This document shows, one piece after another, positions 9,120 through 18,381 of a stretch of DNA of 64,000 nucleotides. The position numbers were made by a program, and so were the translations under genes. This stretch comes from Sinomonas albida (GTDB taxonomy: Bacteria > Actinomycetota > Actinomycetes > Actinomycetales > Micrococcaceae). Where the stretch lies: NCBI RefSeq assembly GCF_004919045.1, contig NZ_SWDW01000004.1, positions 1-64,000 on the forward strand, read 5' to 3'. Position 1 is the first letter of the stretch, and every line of letters begins with the position of its first letter. The notes beneath the pieces are model-generated. The model saw nothing but the letters and a program-made list of their open reading frames with translations, did no database searches and was not told where the DNA came from.

Positions 9120-9627
9120 GTGTCGCAGGGCGGGCGTGTCATTGCGCATGGCTCGGCCTCCTCGCTGGGACTGCTAGTGCCACTCGGGCGGCCAGCGGTG
9201 ACGATGCTCGCGTATGCGATCACGATGGTGCTCGCGGAGAAGATCGTGACCGCGATCGAGCGCGGTGAAGCCAACGCCCGCTGGCGACTTGGCAGACGTG
9301 TACACGCTAAGCGGCCGGCACGAGATCAACGGAGCTGAACTCCGACAGTCGCTCGAGACGGTTGGCGCCTATCGCAGCGCAACGGTGGAACCACACGCAC
9401 ACGCGCTGGGGCGCGTGCCAGCCATCGCGCAGCCGAAGTGGCGGGCCTGGCGCACCCGTGTCGGCCGCGACGGCGAACTGCCTGAACAGTTCGAAGAACT
9501 CCTCGCAGCGCTCTCGATATTCGCCGACCCTGTTCTCACTGGTTCCACGCGCCGGCACCTGGAGCCCGTCAAGCGCCACCTGGAGCTAACAGCCCTCTGG
9601 CTCGACACGTGCTCTGTCAGCAATTGA
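9120..9627 (+). pseudogene. frameshifted AbiEii-type nucleotidyltransferase (C-terminal part)
   Basis: The first frame ends ...MVLAEKIVTAIERGEANARWR and the next frame continues DLADVYTLSGRHEINGAELR, so a one-base loss near 9288 breaks the gene. VLAEKI-x-TA followed by a D-x-A-D-[IV]-Y-x-L-[ST]-G-R-H motif is typical of AbiEii/AbiGii-family nucleotidyltransferase toxins, which inhibit growth by nucleotide transfer (MenAT-like enzymes modify tRNA). The N-terminal GSxxxRxxxD nucleotidyltransferase core is not visible upstream, and no AbiEi antitoxin gene is seen. The stop codon lies inside the target-site repeat of the adjacent IS element. Confidence 0.6.
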
Positions 9628-9630
9628 ATG
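9617..9630. repeat. left 14-bp target-site duplication of the IS481-family element
   Basis: TCAGCAATTGAATG occurs here and again exactly at 11325-11338, directly abutting the two IS ends. The repeat contains the stop codon of the AbiEii-like frame. Confidence 0.85.
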
Positions 9631-11324
9631 TGTTATGTCTCAGGAGATCTCGGACACTCGGGTATCAACACATCCCGGACTGTTCTGGGGTCTGTGGTGT
9701 GGACACTTCTGCGGTCGAATAGACCGAGTGCCCGAAACCGAATCCACCAGTAGACCCCCGCATCCGACTCGCGATCGCGCGCTGGCCCGATGACGCCCCC
9801 AGGGGCACGGTCACGACGTTCTGCGCTGAGCATGACATCGCAAGGAGCACGTTCTACGCGCTCCGCGACCGCGCCAAACAGGAGGGGCAAGCGGCCGTTC
9901 TCGCGCCGAAGTCCAAGCGTCCGAAGACCAGCCCCCGTACCATCGCTGATGACGTGAAACAGCAGGCGGTCCAGGTGCGTGCCGCGCTGGAATCCTCCGG
10001 GCTGGATCACGGCCCGATCAGCGTCCACGACAAGATGGTGGCCCTGGGCTTGCCCGCCCCCTCGGTCGCGTCGCTGGCGCGCATCTTCCGCAACGCTGGC
10101 GTTGCCCGGAAGGAACCGAGGAAGAAGCCGCGTTCGTCGTATCGCCGCTTCGTGTATCCGGCCCCGAACGCATGCTGGCAGCTCGACGCCACCGAGTACG
10201 TTCTCGCAGGAGGCCGCAAGTGCGTGATCTTCCAGCTCGAAGACGACCACTCCCGCCTCGCCGTCGCCTCTCACGTCGCCACCGGGGAGACCAGCGCCGA
10301 CGCGATCGCCGTCGTCCGGAAGGGCATCGCCGCCCACGGGGTGCCGCAGCGCCTCCTGACCGACAACGGTTCCGCGCTCAACACCTCCCGACGCGGGTGG
10401 GAAGGACAGCTCACCGCCTACGTCACCTCGCTCGGCGTCGCAGCGATCACAGGGAAGCCGGGCAAGCCGACCACGCAAGGCAAGAACGAACGGTTCCATC
10501 AGACCCTGTTCCGCTGGCTCGACAAGCAACCCCTCGCAGCCACCGTCACCGAGCTCCAGGAGCAGGTCGACCGGTTCGACCTCATCTACAACACCGAACG
10601 CCCACATCAAGGCTTGCCCGGCCGGCTGACCCCGCAGGCCGCATGGGATGCGACCGAGGTCGCCGAACCGCCCCGTCCCCTGCAGGACATCCCGAAGTCG
10701 ATCATTTTCGACCCCGCCACCGCTGCTCCCGGCACGCCGCTGGAGGGTCTGCGCCCGCGTCGGGTGAAGGCCAGCGGCGCGATCGAGATCAAGGGCGTCT
10801 CCTATCAGATCGCCCGCGAACTCGCCGGGCACACCATCTACATCGCCACACCCGCCGAGGGCGTGAAGATCTGCGACAACACCGGCGACCTCCTCCTCGA
10901 ACACCCTTGGCCCGCGCCAGGCGTCAAACACGTCAGCAACGGCAGACCCCCCGGCGCAGGAGCCAAGCGACCCAGGAACATCACCGAAGCGCTCCGCTCG
11001 ACAGACCAGCAACCCGACGGCGAATACCGCCGCACCGTTCGCACGGACGGCCGCGTGAGCGTCCGCAACGTCGTCTACGGGATCGGCAAGGAACACGTCG
11101 GCGAAGAACTCCATATCCTCGTAGACAAGGCGACGGTGACGTTCTGGAGCACACGCACCGGGGAACTCGTTGGCGAGCACCCGCTCCCCGAACCTGGCAT
11201 GAAACACGTCGGCTACGTCCGCTACAACCGCGCAGCCCGCCCCGAAGTGTCCACGATGTCTTGAGACATGAAGTGTCCGAGATGTCCTGATGCAGAACTG
11301 TCCGGCATGTCCCGAGACATCACA
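9631..11324 (+). mobile_element. complete IS481-family insertion sequence (1694 bp)
   Basis: The element is bounded by inverted ends TGTTATGTCTC (left) and GAGACATCACA (right, reverse complement TGTGATGTCTC), with further matches inside such as CGGACA. It is flanked by a 14-bp direct repeat and contains one transposase gene. The terminal TGT...ACA and the transposase type fit IS481. Several CGGACA/TGTCCG-like subrepeats near both ends may be transposase binding sites. It separates the AbiEii remnant from the relaxase gene. Confidence 0.85.
9954..11264 (+). CDS. IS481-family DDE transposase
   Basis: A 436-residue frame from a GTG start with an rve-type catalytic core: the first Asp in WQLDATEY, the second in LLTDNGSAL, and Glu in GKNERFHQTL. 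The C-terminus holds two related segments, about residues 305-330 (ending LLEHPWPAPGVKHV) and 395-425 (ending LVGEHPLPEPGMKHV). Upstream, the same frame stays open to 9723 and encodes a typical N-terminal helix-turn-helix (IRLAIARWPDDA, HDIARSTFYALRDRAK) but has no ATG, GTG or TTG start there. A GTG at 9728 is one base out of frame. The native N-terminus may therefore be lost by a small indel, or may use an unusual start. Confidence 0.85.
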   Translation: MKQQAVQVRAALESSGLDHGPISVHDKMVALGLPAPSVASLARIFRNAGVARKEPRKKPRSSYRRFVYPAPNACWQLDATEYVLAGGRKCVIFQLEDDHSRLAVASHVATGETSADAIAVVRKGIAAHGVPQRLLTDNGSALNTSRRGWEGQLTAYVTSLGVAAITGKPGKPTTQGKNERFHQTLFRWLDKQPLAATVTELQEQVDRFDLIYNTERPHQGLPGRLTPQAAWDATEVAEPPRPLQDIPKSIIFDPATAAPGTPLEGLRPRRVKASGAIEIKGVSYQIARELAGHTIYIATPAEGVKICDNTGDLLLEHPWPAPGVKHVSNGRPPGAGAKRPRNITEALRSTDQQPDGEYRRTVRTDGRVSVRNVVYGIGKEHVGEELHILVDKATVTFWSTRTGELVGEHPLPEPGMKHVGYVRYNRAARPEVSTMS

Positions 11325-11338
11325 TCAGCAATTGAATG
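11325..11338. repeat. right 14-bp target-site duplication of the IS481-family element
   Basis: The second copy of TCAGCAATTGAATG, identical to 9617-9630. It marks the right junction, about 60 bases before the relaxase start. Confidence 0.85.
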
Positions 11339-11400
11339 GACGCATGCTACCGCGGGTAGGTGCTGCGCACCTGTCTCTCACAGAGGTGAGGGAGGCGGGC

Positions 11401-14400
11401 GTGAAGGGCGGTGTGACGCTGTTCCGCGGGGAGGGTGCGGCCGCGCGCCGGTATGTCGAGTCCGATCGCTCGCGCGCCGATGACTACTATCTCGGCGAGG
11501 GGAGCGTTGCCGAGTTCGTCCAGCTCGACCGCGACGGCGAGATCGTGGCCGTCCATGACCTTGCCCCGGAGGCGTACGCCGGATGGGTCGACTGGGCGCA
11601 CCCGATCACCGGGGAACGGCTGGGTATCCCACGCCGGGCGGGCGACGGCCGTGGGGGATCGCCGCGCTTCGCGGAGATGGTGGTCAACGCGCCGAAGTCC
11701 CTCTCCATCGCCGCGGCCCTGCACCCCGAGGTATCGGCCGCGCTCGATGCCGCGCAGCAGGATGCCGCTGCGGAGATCCGCCGGTGGCTTGCCCGGCATT
11801 CGGTGACACGGGTCGGGCCGCGCGGGGCGCAGGAGGTGGTCCCCGTCGAGGAACTGCATACTGTCGCCGTCGTGCACCGCACGAGCCGCGCCGGGGATCC
11901 GCACCGGCACATCCATCTCCAGATCGGCGCCCGTGTGCGCGCGGCCGGGGCCTGGCGTGCCCTCGACACGGCGGCGCTGTTCGCGCAGCAGGGCGCAATC
12001 CGGGCGCTCGGCACTGCTGTGATCGCCGCCCACCCCGGGCTCGCTGAGGTGCTCGACCGGCACGGGCTGACGCTGCATCCTGTCACCGGCGAGGTCGCCG
12101 AGCTGCGGCCGTTCAACGCGGCGATGAGCGAGCGGGCCGTCCAGGTGGAGCGGAATCTCGCCCGCCTGACCGCCGAATGGGAGGCCGCGCACCCCGGCGA
12201 GACACCCGGGCCGGTGGTCACGGCGCGGTTGCAGGCGAAGGCGTGGGCGCACGGGTGGCCCGCGAAGAAGCCGACCAGCCTCGCTGAAGAGGCCGCGTGG
12301 ATCGCCGAACTCCGTCAGGCCGGATACGACCCCGCAACGCTGAATCGGCCGGCACCGCGCATGGTGGTTGCACTCGATGAGCTCTCGATCGAGGAGGTCG
12401 CATCCCGAGCCCTCGACCGTTGCGCCGCCGGCGCCTCCGCATGGACCACGCACACGGTCACCGAGCACGTCACCGGCCTGGTGACCGAGTATGGCGTGCG
12501 CGCAACCGGCGAGGAGCTGCGGGAGTTCGTCGCTCTCGCGACCCGACTTGCGCTGGGGGACTGCCTCTCGCTCCTTCCGCCCGGCGCACCCGCACCGAAG
12601 CACGTCGCGCACCTCACGAGCGTGCGCGTGATCGAGGCCGAGACGAGGCTTCGCGACCTCCTGACCGCCCGCGTCGCCGAAGTTGAGCCCGAGCGCCTCG
12701 ATATCGGTGGCCTCGTCCAGGCCGACGGCCTCGATTCCGACCAGCGCGAAGCGGCCGCGGCTGTTGCCTCGACAGATCGGCTCGTCGTCGTCGAGGGCGC
12801 GGCCGGTGCGGGGAAGACGACGATGCTCGCCGCCGCGATCGCCGCCTCCGGGCTCGACGGACGCCGGGTGCGCGTCCTCGCTCCGACGAAGAAGGCGGCA
12901 AAGGTCGCGGCTGAGGAACTCGGCGTTGCCGCCGACTCGGTTGCGGCGCTCGTGCACGCACATGGCTGGCGGTGGAACGACGACGGCGTCTGGACCCGCC
13001 TCGCCCGCGGCGGGCTCGACCCCGAGACCGGACGCGCCTACGACGGCCCGCCCGCCACCGCCCAGCTCAGCCACGGGGAGCGGATCGTCGTCGACGAGGC
13101 GGGGATGCTTGACCAGGACACCGCGCTCGCCCTGTTCACCCTCGCCGCGGAGTCGGGAGCGGCCGTCGCGCTGGTCGGCGACCGCGCGCAGCTCCCCGCC
13201 GTCGGCCGCGGGGGAGTGCTCGACATGGCCGCCCGGCTCCGCGGCCGCACCTGGCAGATGACTAGCGCGCACCGCTTCGCCGACCCCGCCTACGCCGATC
13301 TGACCCTCGCGATTCGGGACGGACGCGACCCCGGCGCCCTGTTCGACCAGCTCACCGCACTCGGCCTCGTAAGGATCCACGCAGACGCAGAAGACGCCCA
13401 GACGCACATCGCCAGCACAGCCCACGACGGCGACGCGATCACCGTCGCGACCACCGAGGAAGCCACCGCCCTCAACGAGCGCGTACGCGCCCGCCGCGTC
13501 GGGCAAGGCGTCGTCGACTGCGCGCGCGCGGTCACGGGCAGCGACGGCCTGGCCATCGGATCTGGCGACCTGATCCAGACCCGGCGCAACGACGCCCGGG
13601 TCGGCGTCGCGAACCGTCAGACCTGGACCGTGCAGCAGGTCGACGCCGACGGATCACTGTGGGTGCGCGAGGCCGCCACGGGACGCAAGCGCAGCACGAG
13701 CGTCCGCCTCCCTGCCGACTATGTGGCGGACCATGCGCACCTTGCCTATGCGGCGACCGCCTACGGCGTTCAGGGCACGACCGTGACGGCATCGCACACG
13801 CTGCTCACCGACCAGACGAGCGCGGCGGCCGTTTACGTCGGCATGACCCGCGGCCGCCAGGAGAACCTGCTGCACGTCGTCGCCGAGAACCATGCCGATG
13901 CCCGGGAACAGTTCACCGCAGCGATGGAACGCGACCGCGCCGATCGCGGCCTCGCCGTTGCCACGGACCGTGCAAGGGAGGCGGTCCGCGGTCTCGTCGA
14001 CGACGGCCTGGCCGGGCGGGTACGAGACGAAATTGCCGCGCTAACTGCCCGCGCCGAGGCCGCCGAATGCACGGCCGCACAGTGGGGCCGAGTCGCTGAC
14101 CTCCTCGCTTCGTCAGGCACGGCCCACCCTCTGTCCCTAAGGGAAGACAGACTGGTCGCTATGGCCCGCGTGTTCGGCATCGAGCAGATCCACCGCGCAG
14201 CTGCGCGGTACGAACGAGTCAACCCCGACCGCGAAATTCGACGTTGGACAATGGCCGCCCACGACGCCCGAACCGAGGCCGATGCGCTGAAGGCCCTCAC
14301 CCCTCGCGACGCCCTCGCCCGCATCGAGCGCGCCCGTGCAGCCGAGGCACGGAAGGTCGCAGCCCGCACGGCCCGGCAAGCCGAAGCTGAGCACCTGGCC

Positions 14401-14448
14401 ATGCGAGGGCAGGCATCCGGCCGGGAGGCTCGCGGCCGAAGCCTCTGA
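11401..14448 (+). CDS. MobF/TraA-type conjugative relaxase with helicase domain
   Basis: About 1015 residues from the GTG at 11401, chosen because GGGAGG lies just upstream; the open frame extends to 11290 inside the IS end. The N-terminal relaxase has the tyrosine motif ADDYYLGEG and the metal-binding triad DPHRHIHLQIG (His about 168, 170, 172). A RecD/TraA-like helicase follows: Walker A EGAAGAGKTTM near 468, Walker B VVDEAGML near 564, then VGDRAQLPAVGRGG. Such enzymes nick at oriT, stay attached to the DNA 5' end and unwind the strand for transfer. No other transfer genes are in the window. Either this is a remnant of an integrative element or the rest lies outside. Confidence 0.88.
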   Translation: MKGGVTLFRGEGAAARRYVESDRSRADDYYLGEGSVAEFVQLDRDGEIVAVHDLAPEAYAGWVDWAHPITGERLGIPRRAGDGRGGSPRFAEMVVNAPKSLSIAAALHPEVSAALDAAQQDAAAEIRRWLARHSVTRVGPRGAQEVVPVEELHTVAVVHRTSRAGDPHRHIHLQIGARVRAAGAWRALDTAALFAQQGAIRALGTAVIAAHPGLAEVLDRHGLTLHPVTGEVAELRPFNAAMSERAVQVERNLARLTAEWEAAHPGETPGPVVTARLQAKAWAHGWPAKKPTSLAEEAAWIAELRQAGYDPATLNRPAPRMVVALDELSIEEVASRALDRCAAGASAWTTHTVTEHVTGLVTEYGVRATGEELREFVALATRLALGDCLSLLPPGAPAPKHVAHLTSVRVIEAETRLRDLLTARVAEVEPERLDIGGLVQADGLDSDQREAAAAVASTDRLVVVEGAAGAGKTTMLAAAIAASGLDGRRVRVLAPTKKAAKVAAEELGVAADSVAALVHAHGWRWNDDGVWTRLARGGLDPETGRAYDGPPATAQLSHGERIVVDEAGMLDQDTALALFTLAAESGAAVALVGDRAQLPAVGRGGVLDMAARLRGRTWQMTSAHRFADPAYADLTLAIRDGRDPGALFDQLTALGLVRIHADAEDAQTHIASTAHDGDAITVATTEEATALNERVRARRVGQGVVDCARAVTGSDGLAIGSGDLIQTRRNDARVGVANRQTWTVQQVDADGSLWVREAATGRKRSTSVRLPADYVADHAHLAYAATAYGVQGTTVTASHTLLTDQTSAAAVYVGMTRGRQENLLHVVAENHADAREQFTAAMERDRADRGLAVATDRAREAVRGLVDDGLAGRVRDEIAALTARAEAAECTAAQWGRVADLLASSGTAHPLSLREDRLVAMARVFGIEQIHRAAARYERVNPDREIRRWTMAAHDARTEADALKALTPRDALARIERARAAEARKVAARTARQAEAEHLAMRGQASGREARGRSL

Positions 14449-15045
14449 GCGAGGCAGCGAACTCGAGGGGCCATCCCACCAAGCACTTGGGAATCCCGTG
14501 GTGCGAACACCGGGGCATTCGTGGAGGTCGACAGATCTGTCTGCCAGCGGAGCGAGCCAGACAGCCATCGAGCACTGCAACGGTGACAGGAACGGTCTCG
14601 TCGATGGGTACGTCTGGCATGCGCCGGTCCGGGCTAGAACCTCGGGCGCGGCTACGAGCAGGACTTCGTGGACTCGGCCTCCGGCAGGCTTGCCTCCCGA
14701 CCCGGGCTGGAGAAGGCGCTGGTGTCGGCGAACAGGAGTGCGGATCAGCTCATGGTGACCATGCAGCGATGCTGTGGATACGTTGATCAAGACCTTGGCG
14801 GACTAATGCCATGGTCCTCGGAGCGGATGTCACTCGGGTCAGTATTCGCCCCGACCTGAACGCCGGCCGGCAGAGCACCTGCGAGGAAGTTGGAGCCGAT
14901 ACCTGCGGCTAGCAGAAGCAGTTCTCCGTGACCACGCTCGGCTGTCTAGTGCTCCCACACGGAGCGAGGATGATCACCAGGGCCAGAAACGTCCAGACGA
15001 TGGCGCGCGCGGCGAACACGTTCCTGGCCGCTTTGGCGCGTTCGT
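14449..15045. other. gap without a confident gene; possible membrane-protein remnant
   Basis: No convincing full gene is visible. On the minus strand at about 14,790-15,060, two adjacent frames give hydrophobic stretches (AIVWTFLALVIILAPCGS, then LLLLAAGIGSNFLAGALPAG) that could be one small membrane protein split by a frameshift. The other frames look random. No promoter or terminator is clear. Confidence 0.3.
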
Positions 15046-18000
15046 TCACGCGCCGCTGTCGGGAAGAATCAAGCCTTTGTCATAGCTGTGCTGCGGAACA
15101 GCCTCCGGGACACCTAGGATGCAGGCGGTGACACGTTTCGTCAGCGGCGCCCCGAGCGGGAGGCCTGTGAACGTTGCCTCGACGTGGTCTATGGGAAATG
15201 GCTCTGCGCGCAGTCTCGGCGTGATGTGCTTGAGACGGAGGTAGCGTGAGCGCCGGCGTACGCGGCGGGCGTCGTCGAGCAGCGGCTGGACGAGTGTGAG
15301 CCATTGTTCGGCCACGAGGTGCGGGTCGGGGTGCGCCTCGTCGCTGCTGTGAGCGGCGATCGCGCCGATCCTTCTCCAACGTTCGCTGGTCTCATGGTCT
15401 CCTTGCCGCGCGGCGTCGGTTGCCCAGTGCCCGGTGACTTCTCCCATTTGCTCGAGTGCTCGCAGCATCCTGCGGGGAAGGAGCAGCCGTTCGAGGCGCG
15501 TGGCTGCTGTGAGATAGAGGTTCAGCCATTCGTCACAGGTCGGATCGAAGGGAAGACTTGGCGGGTCGTCGCCCAGTTTCTCACGCAGAGGCTCGGAGAC
15601 GTTCTCAAGACCGATGATCGGTTGAGCGTCCTTCCCCTCGAGCATGATCCAGCGGGGGGCGCCGTGTCCGACGCCGGTGACGGCAAGGAAAGCCCAGGGC
15701 GCTGTGGATCTGACCGGGCTGACCCGTGCGAGCACGCGATGTGAGGTGTTCCGGTGCTCCTCATACACCGGCCGCGAAATCAGCGCGTTCGGCCCCTCGA
15801 CCAGGCGGCGCACTGGATCGAGTGCATCGCGGATGCCGTCCCAGGCTTCGGTGCGAGGCGCCTCCATTGCGGCGATGTGCTGCTCTATCTCGACGATGTC
15901 GTCTTTCCCAGCGGCGAGATCGGGCACCTTGAGATTCGCACCCAGCAGCGACGTGCTTTCCTGTGTCCGAACCGCAAGGAGCTCATTCGATCTCGTGGCG
16001 AATGATGCGCCGTCGCGCGGCCACCAGGCTTCGATCGAGTCGTGCGGGCTGTCCATCCGGTCGACCCGTCCAACTCTCTGCTCAGCGACTCGGAGAGTTG
16101 TCGGCACGTCGAGATGGACGATTGCCGAGGCGCCCTGAAGGTTGAGCCCTTCGTTCATGGCATCGGAGCACAGCGCGATCCCGGGAACGCCACTGTCCGG
16201 GGCGAAGACGCGCTCGACCTCCTTGCGGTTCTTCTTGTTGACGCCGGTTGCAACTATCACTTTGGTGTCGCCTGCGTCGATGAGCGGTTCGATTGCCGCG
16301 AGCGTAATGAGGTGGTGGTCGAACGCGATGACTCGTTGGTGTTTGCGGCCGAGCTGCGCGAGGAGGTCGGCCTTAGTCCTTTCGCGTGCCGTCGACAACC
16401 GCTGGCCAGCGTTCAGGATCATCCGGTATCGCTCTGCTTCTTGCTCGCAGGCTGCCCGCCATTCTTGGGCGTCGGTGAGCCACTGCGGCACTTCGCACTT
16501 GAGGAGTATCTCCGGGGGGCCCTCACGGGCGAGCCGAGTGACGGTTCCCAGCATGTTGCCTGTCGGCTTGGGCTTGAATGCGCCCTCGATCGAGCATTGG
16601 CGGACGGCTTCCTCAGTTCCGGCCACGTGCTCGATGAGGGCCGCCTTGGATGACCGCATCGCGGTCAGCACATGGTGGTTGGCGAGTCCGCGGCCCGACG
16701 CGAGCCGGATCTCCAGCCAGCGCTCGTCGGTGTACTCATGGGCCAGCCCGGGTGGGACAGCGATCTGGCGGCCGAGCAACGCCAAGCCGGCCAGCTCGGC
16801 CGATGCTTCACGAACCTTGCCCGCGGCCGCCTTATCCTCGGAGCTCTCCCCCGTTGGATAGGTCATGGTGTCGTGCTGCGGGTATCGACAGATCCGCCCG
16901 GTTTCCGGGTGACGGTATGAGTCAGGGTCGTCGTCGACCATAGAGTTCAGCAACGCCTTGGTGCGTCGTACAGTGAAGCGTTGGATCTCGCGGCGCAGCT
17001 GCTCCTGCTGCTGCGACGACAGCTCAACGTTCTGGCCGCGTCGTCGTTCGAGCTGCTCCAGTATCTCCAGCGTCTCGTCCTCGAAGTTGTCCGGCCCCAG
17101 GAGCCCGACCAGCTGGAGAAGGTCGGAGGGGCCTCGGTTGATCGGCGTGGCGGTGCACAGCACGACGTGCTCGGCGAGACTGTCCCTAACCTGGCGAGTA
17201 CGGTTTGCATCGGGGCTCAGGAAGTTGTGGCATTCGTCGACGGCGAGGATCTGCGCGTCCCTGACCGCCAGTTCCTGCGCCCGGGGTCCGTCGCCCGACT
17301 GCCGGCTCAGCAGGCCGTGTGAGACCGTGTTGATCGAGACACCGCAAGACACCGCCTCGCGATACCAGGTTTGCTCCACGGACGGCGGACAGACCAGCAC
17401 AGTCAGATCTCGCCTCACCCGACCGGTGTTCCACAACCGGTCCCGCACAGCGCGCACAAGGTGGGCTCCCATCCGCGTCTTGCCGGACCCGGTGGCGTCG
17501 GCTACGAGCACACTGCCAACGTTCTCCACGATCCACAGAGCCTGCGCGATCCCCGATACCTGCGACGGCCAAAGCCGCGAGCCCTCAACGCTTCCTGACA
17601 GGTAGCGCTCGGCCCACGCCCCGTCCAGTAGGTCAGAACACGCCCGCGCCAGCGCCTCCTGCCAAGGGACGAACCGGAGCAAGGCGAGCAGAAGTTCACG
17701 GAACTGGTCGCTCCACGGCTGACTGATACTCCAATAGTTCTCCGCCACCTTGACGAGGTCCCGGTAGCGCTGGCTGTCGATCCGCCGGTCAAACCTCGTG
17801 TTCGCCTCGATCTGGCTGCCGAGGCCAGCGTCGGTGAAGTTGCTCGAGCCGGCCGTCGCCGCGTCCGAACCCACATAGATCTTCGCGTGCAGCCGCGTGC
17901 GGCCATCGACGAACCGGACCACGAGCCGGTCCTCATCGAGCGCTTTGAGCACCTGAAGGACCTTGGCCGACAACCTCAGGGACACACCCTCCTCCTCGAG

Positions 18001-18381
18001 CCAGTACCGCCGGACCTCATCGGTGAACATCACCTCAGCCGAAGCGAAGCTCGATCTTGCCGACGTGAACGGCTCCGTGCCGAGTAGCACCCTCGCCTCG
18101 GCAGCATCGGGCTGTCGATCCCAGGCTGCGATGAGATCGACCAATTCGGCGATCGAGGAAAACCCGGCCACCATCAGCGGCGACGCAGACGAAACCAGAT
18201 CTTTCTTGACCACAGACCGCACGCGCGCGCCCGCATGGTTGACGGGGAACTCATCAGCCGCCGGCCAGCCGAGGCTCGCCAGACTCTCCAACGCGTAGCT
18301 GCCCGGCTCGACTGAGAACAGATCGGCCTGTCCCTCCCACTCGTTGCGACGTGGACGCGGACCGGTCCCTCGCGGACTCAC
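15046..18381 (-). CDS. PLD-nuclease/SNF2-helicase fusion protein
   Basis: About 1111 residues. An N-terminal phospholipase-D-like domain has the HxK motif LHAKIYVGSD (about 165-167) followed by GSSN. A superfamily 2 SNF2-type helicase comes next: Walker A ATGSGKT near 298, DECH near 382, CTATPINRGPSDL as motif III, and motifs V-VI ending EQRVGRVDRMDSP. A long helical C-terminal region without a recognised family completes it. The PLD domain may cut DNA while the helicase translocates; such fusions occur in anti-phage loci, but this role is inferred. The start is the GTG at 18381 with AGGG upstream; an ATG at 18441 gives a longer Arg-rich form. The gene is divergent from the two-TM gene and stands alone on its strand. 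Confidence 0.85.
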   Translation of the reverse strand: MSPRGTGPRPRRNEWEGQADLFSVEPGSYALESLASLGWPAADEFPVNHAGARVRSVVKKDLVSSASPLMVAGFSSIAELVDLIAAWDRQPDAAEARVLLGTEPFTSARSSFASAEVMFTDEVRRYWLEEEGVSLRLSAKVLQVLKALDEDRLVVRFVDGRTRLHAKIYVGSDAATAGSSNFTDAGLGSQIEANTRFDRRIDSQRYRDLVKVAENYWSISQPWSDQFRELLLALLRFVPWQEALARACSDLLDGAWAERYLSGSVEGSRLWPSQVSGIAQALWIVENVGSVLVADATGSGKTRMGAHLVRAVRDRLWNTGRVRRDLTVLVCPPSVEQTWYREAVSCGVSINTVSHGLLSRQSGDGPRAQELAVRDAQILAVDECHNFLSPDANRTRQVRDSLAEHVVLCTATPINRGPSDLLQLVGLLGPDNFEDETLEILEQLERRRGQNVELSSQQQEQLRREIQRFTVRRTKALLNSMVDDDPDSYRHPETGRICRYPQHDTMTYPTGESSEDKAAAGKVREASAELAGLALLGRQIAVPPGLAHEYTDERWLEIRLASGRGLANHHVLTAMRSSKAALIEHVAGTEEAVRQCSIEGAFKPKPTGNMLGTVTRLAREGPPEILLKCEVPQWLTDAQEWRAACEQEAERYRMILNAGQRLSTARERTKADLLAQLGRKHQRVIAFDHHLITLAAIEPLIDAGDTKVIVATGVNKKNRKEVERVFAPDSGVPGIALCSDAMNEGLNLQGASAIVHLDVPTTLRVAEQRVGRVDRMDSPHDSIEAWWPRDGASFATRSNELLAVRTQESTSLLGANLKVPDLAAGKDDIVEIEQHIAAMEAPRTEAWDGIRDALDPVRRLVEGPNALISRPVYEEHRNTSHRVLARVSPVRSTAPWAFLAVTGVGHGAPRWIMLEGKDAQPIIGLENVSEPLREKLGDDPPSLPFDPTCDEWLNLYLTAATRLERLLLPRRMLRALEQMGEVTGHWATDAARQGDHETSERWRRIGAIAAHSSDEAHPDPHLVAEQWLTLVQPLLDDARRVRRRSRYLRLKHITPRLRAEPFPIDHVEATFTGLPLGAPLTKRVTACILGVPEAVPQHSYDKGLILPDSGA

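Noticed and set aside
9633-11207. Long minus-strand open frame opposite the transposase
   Set aside because: It mirrors the transposase codons in high-GC DNA and shows no family motif.
11347-13506. 719-codon minus-strand frame opposite the relaxase
   Set aside because: Gly/Arg-rich shadow of the relaxase reading frame with no domain.
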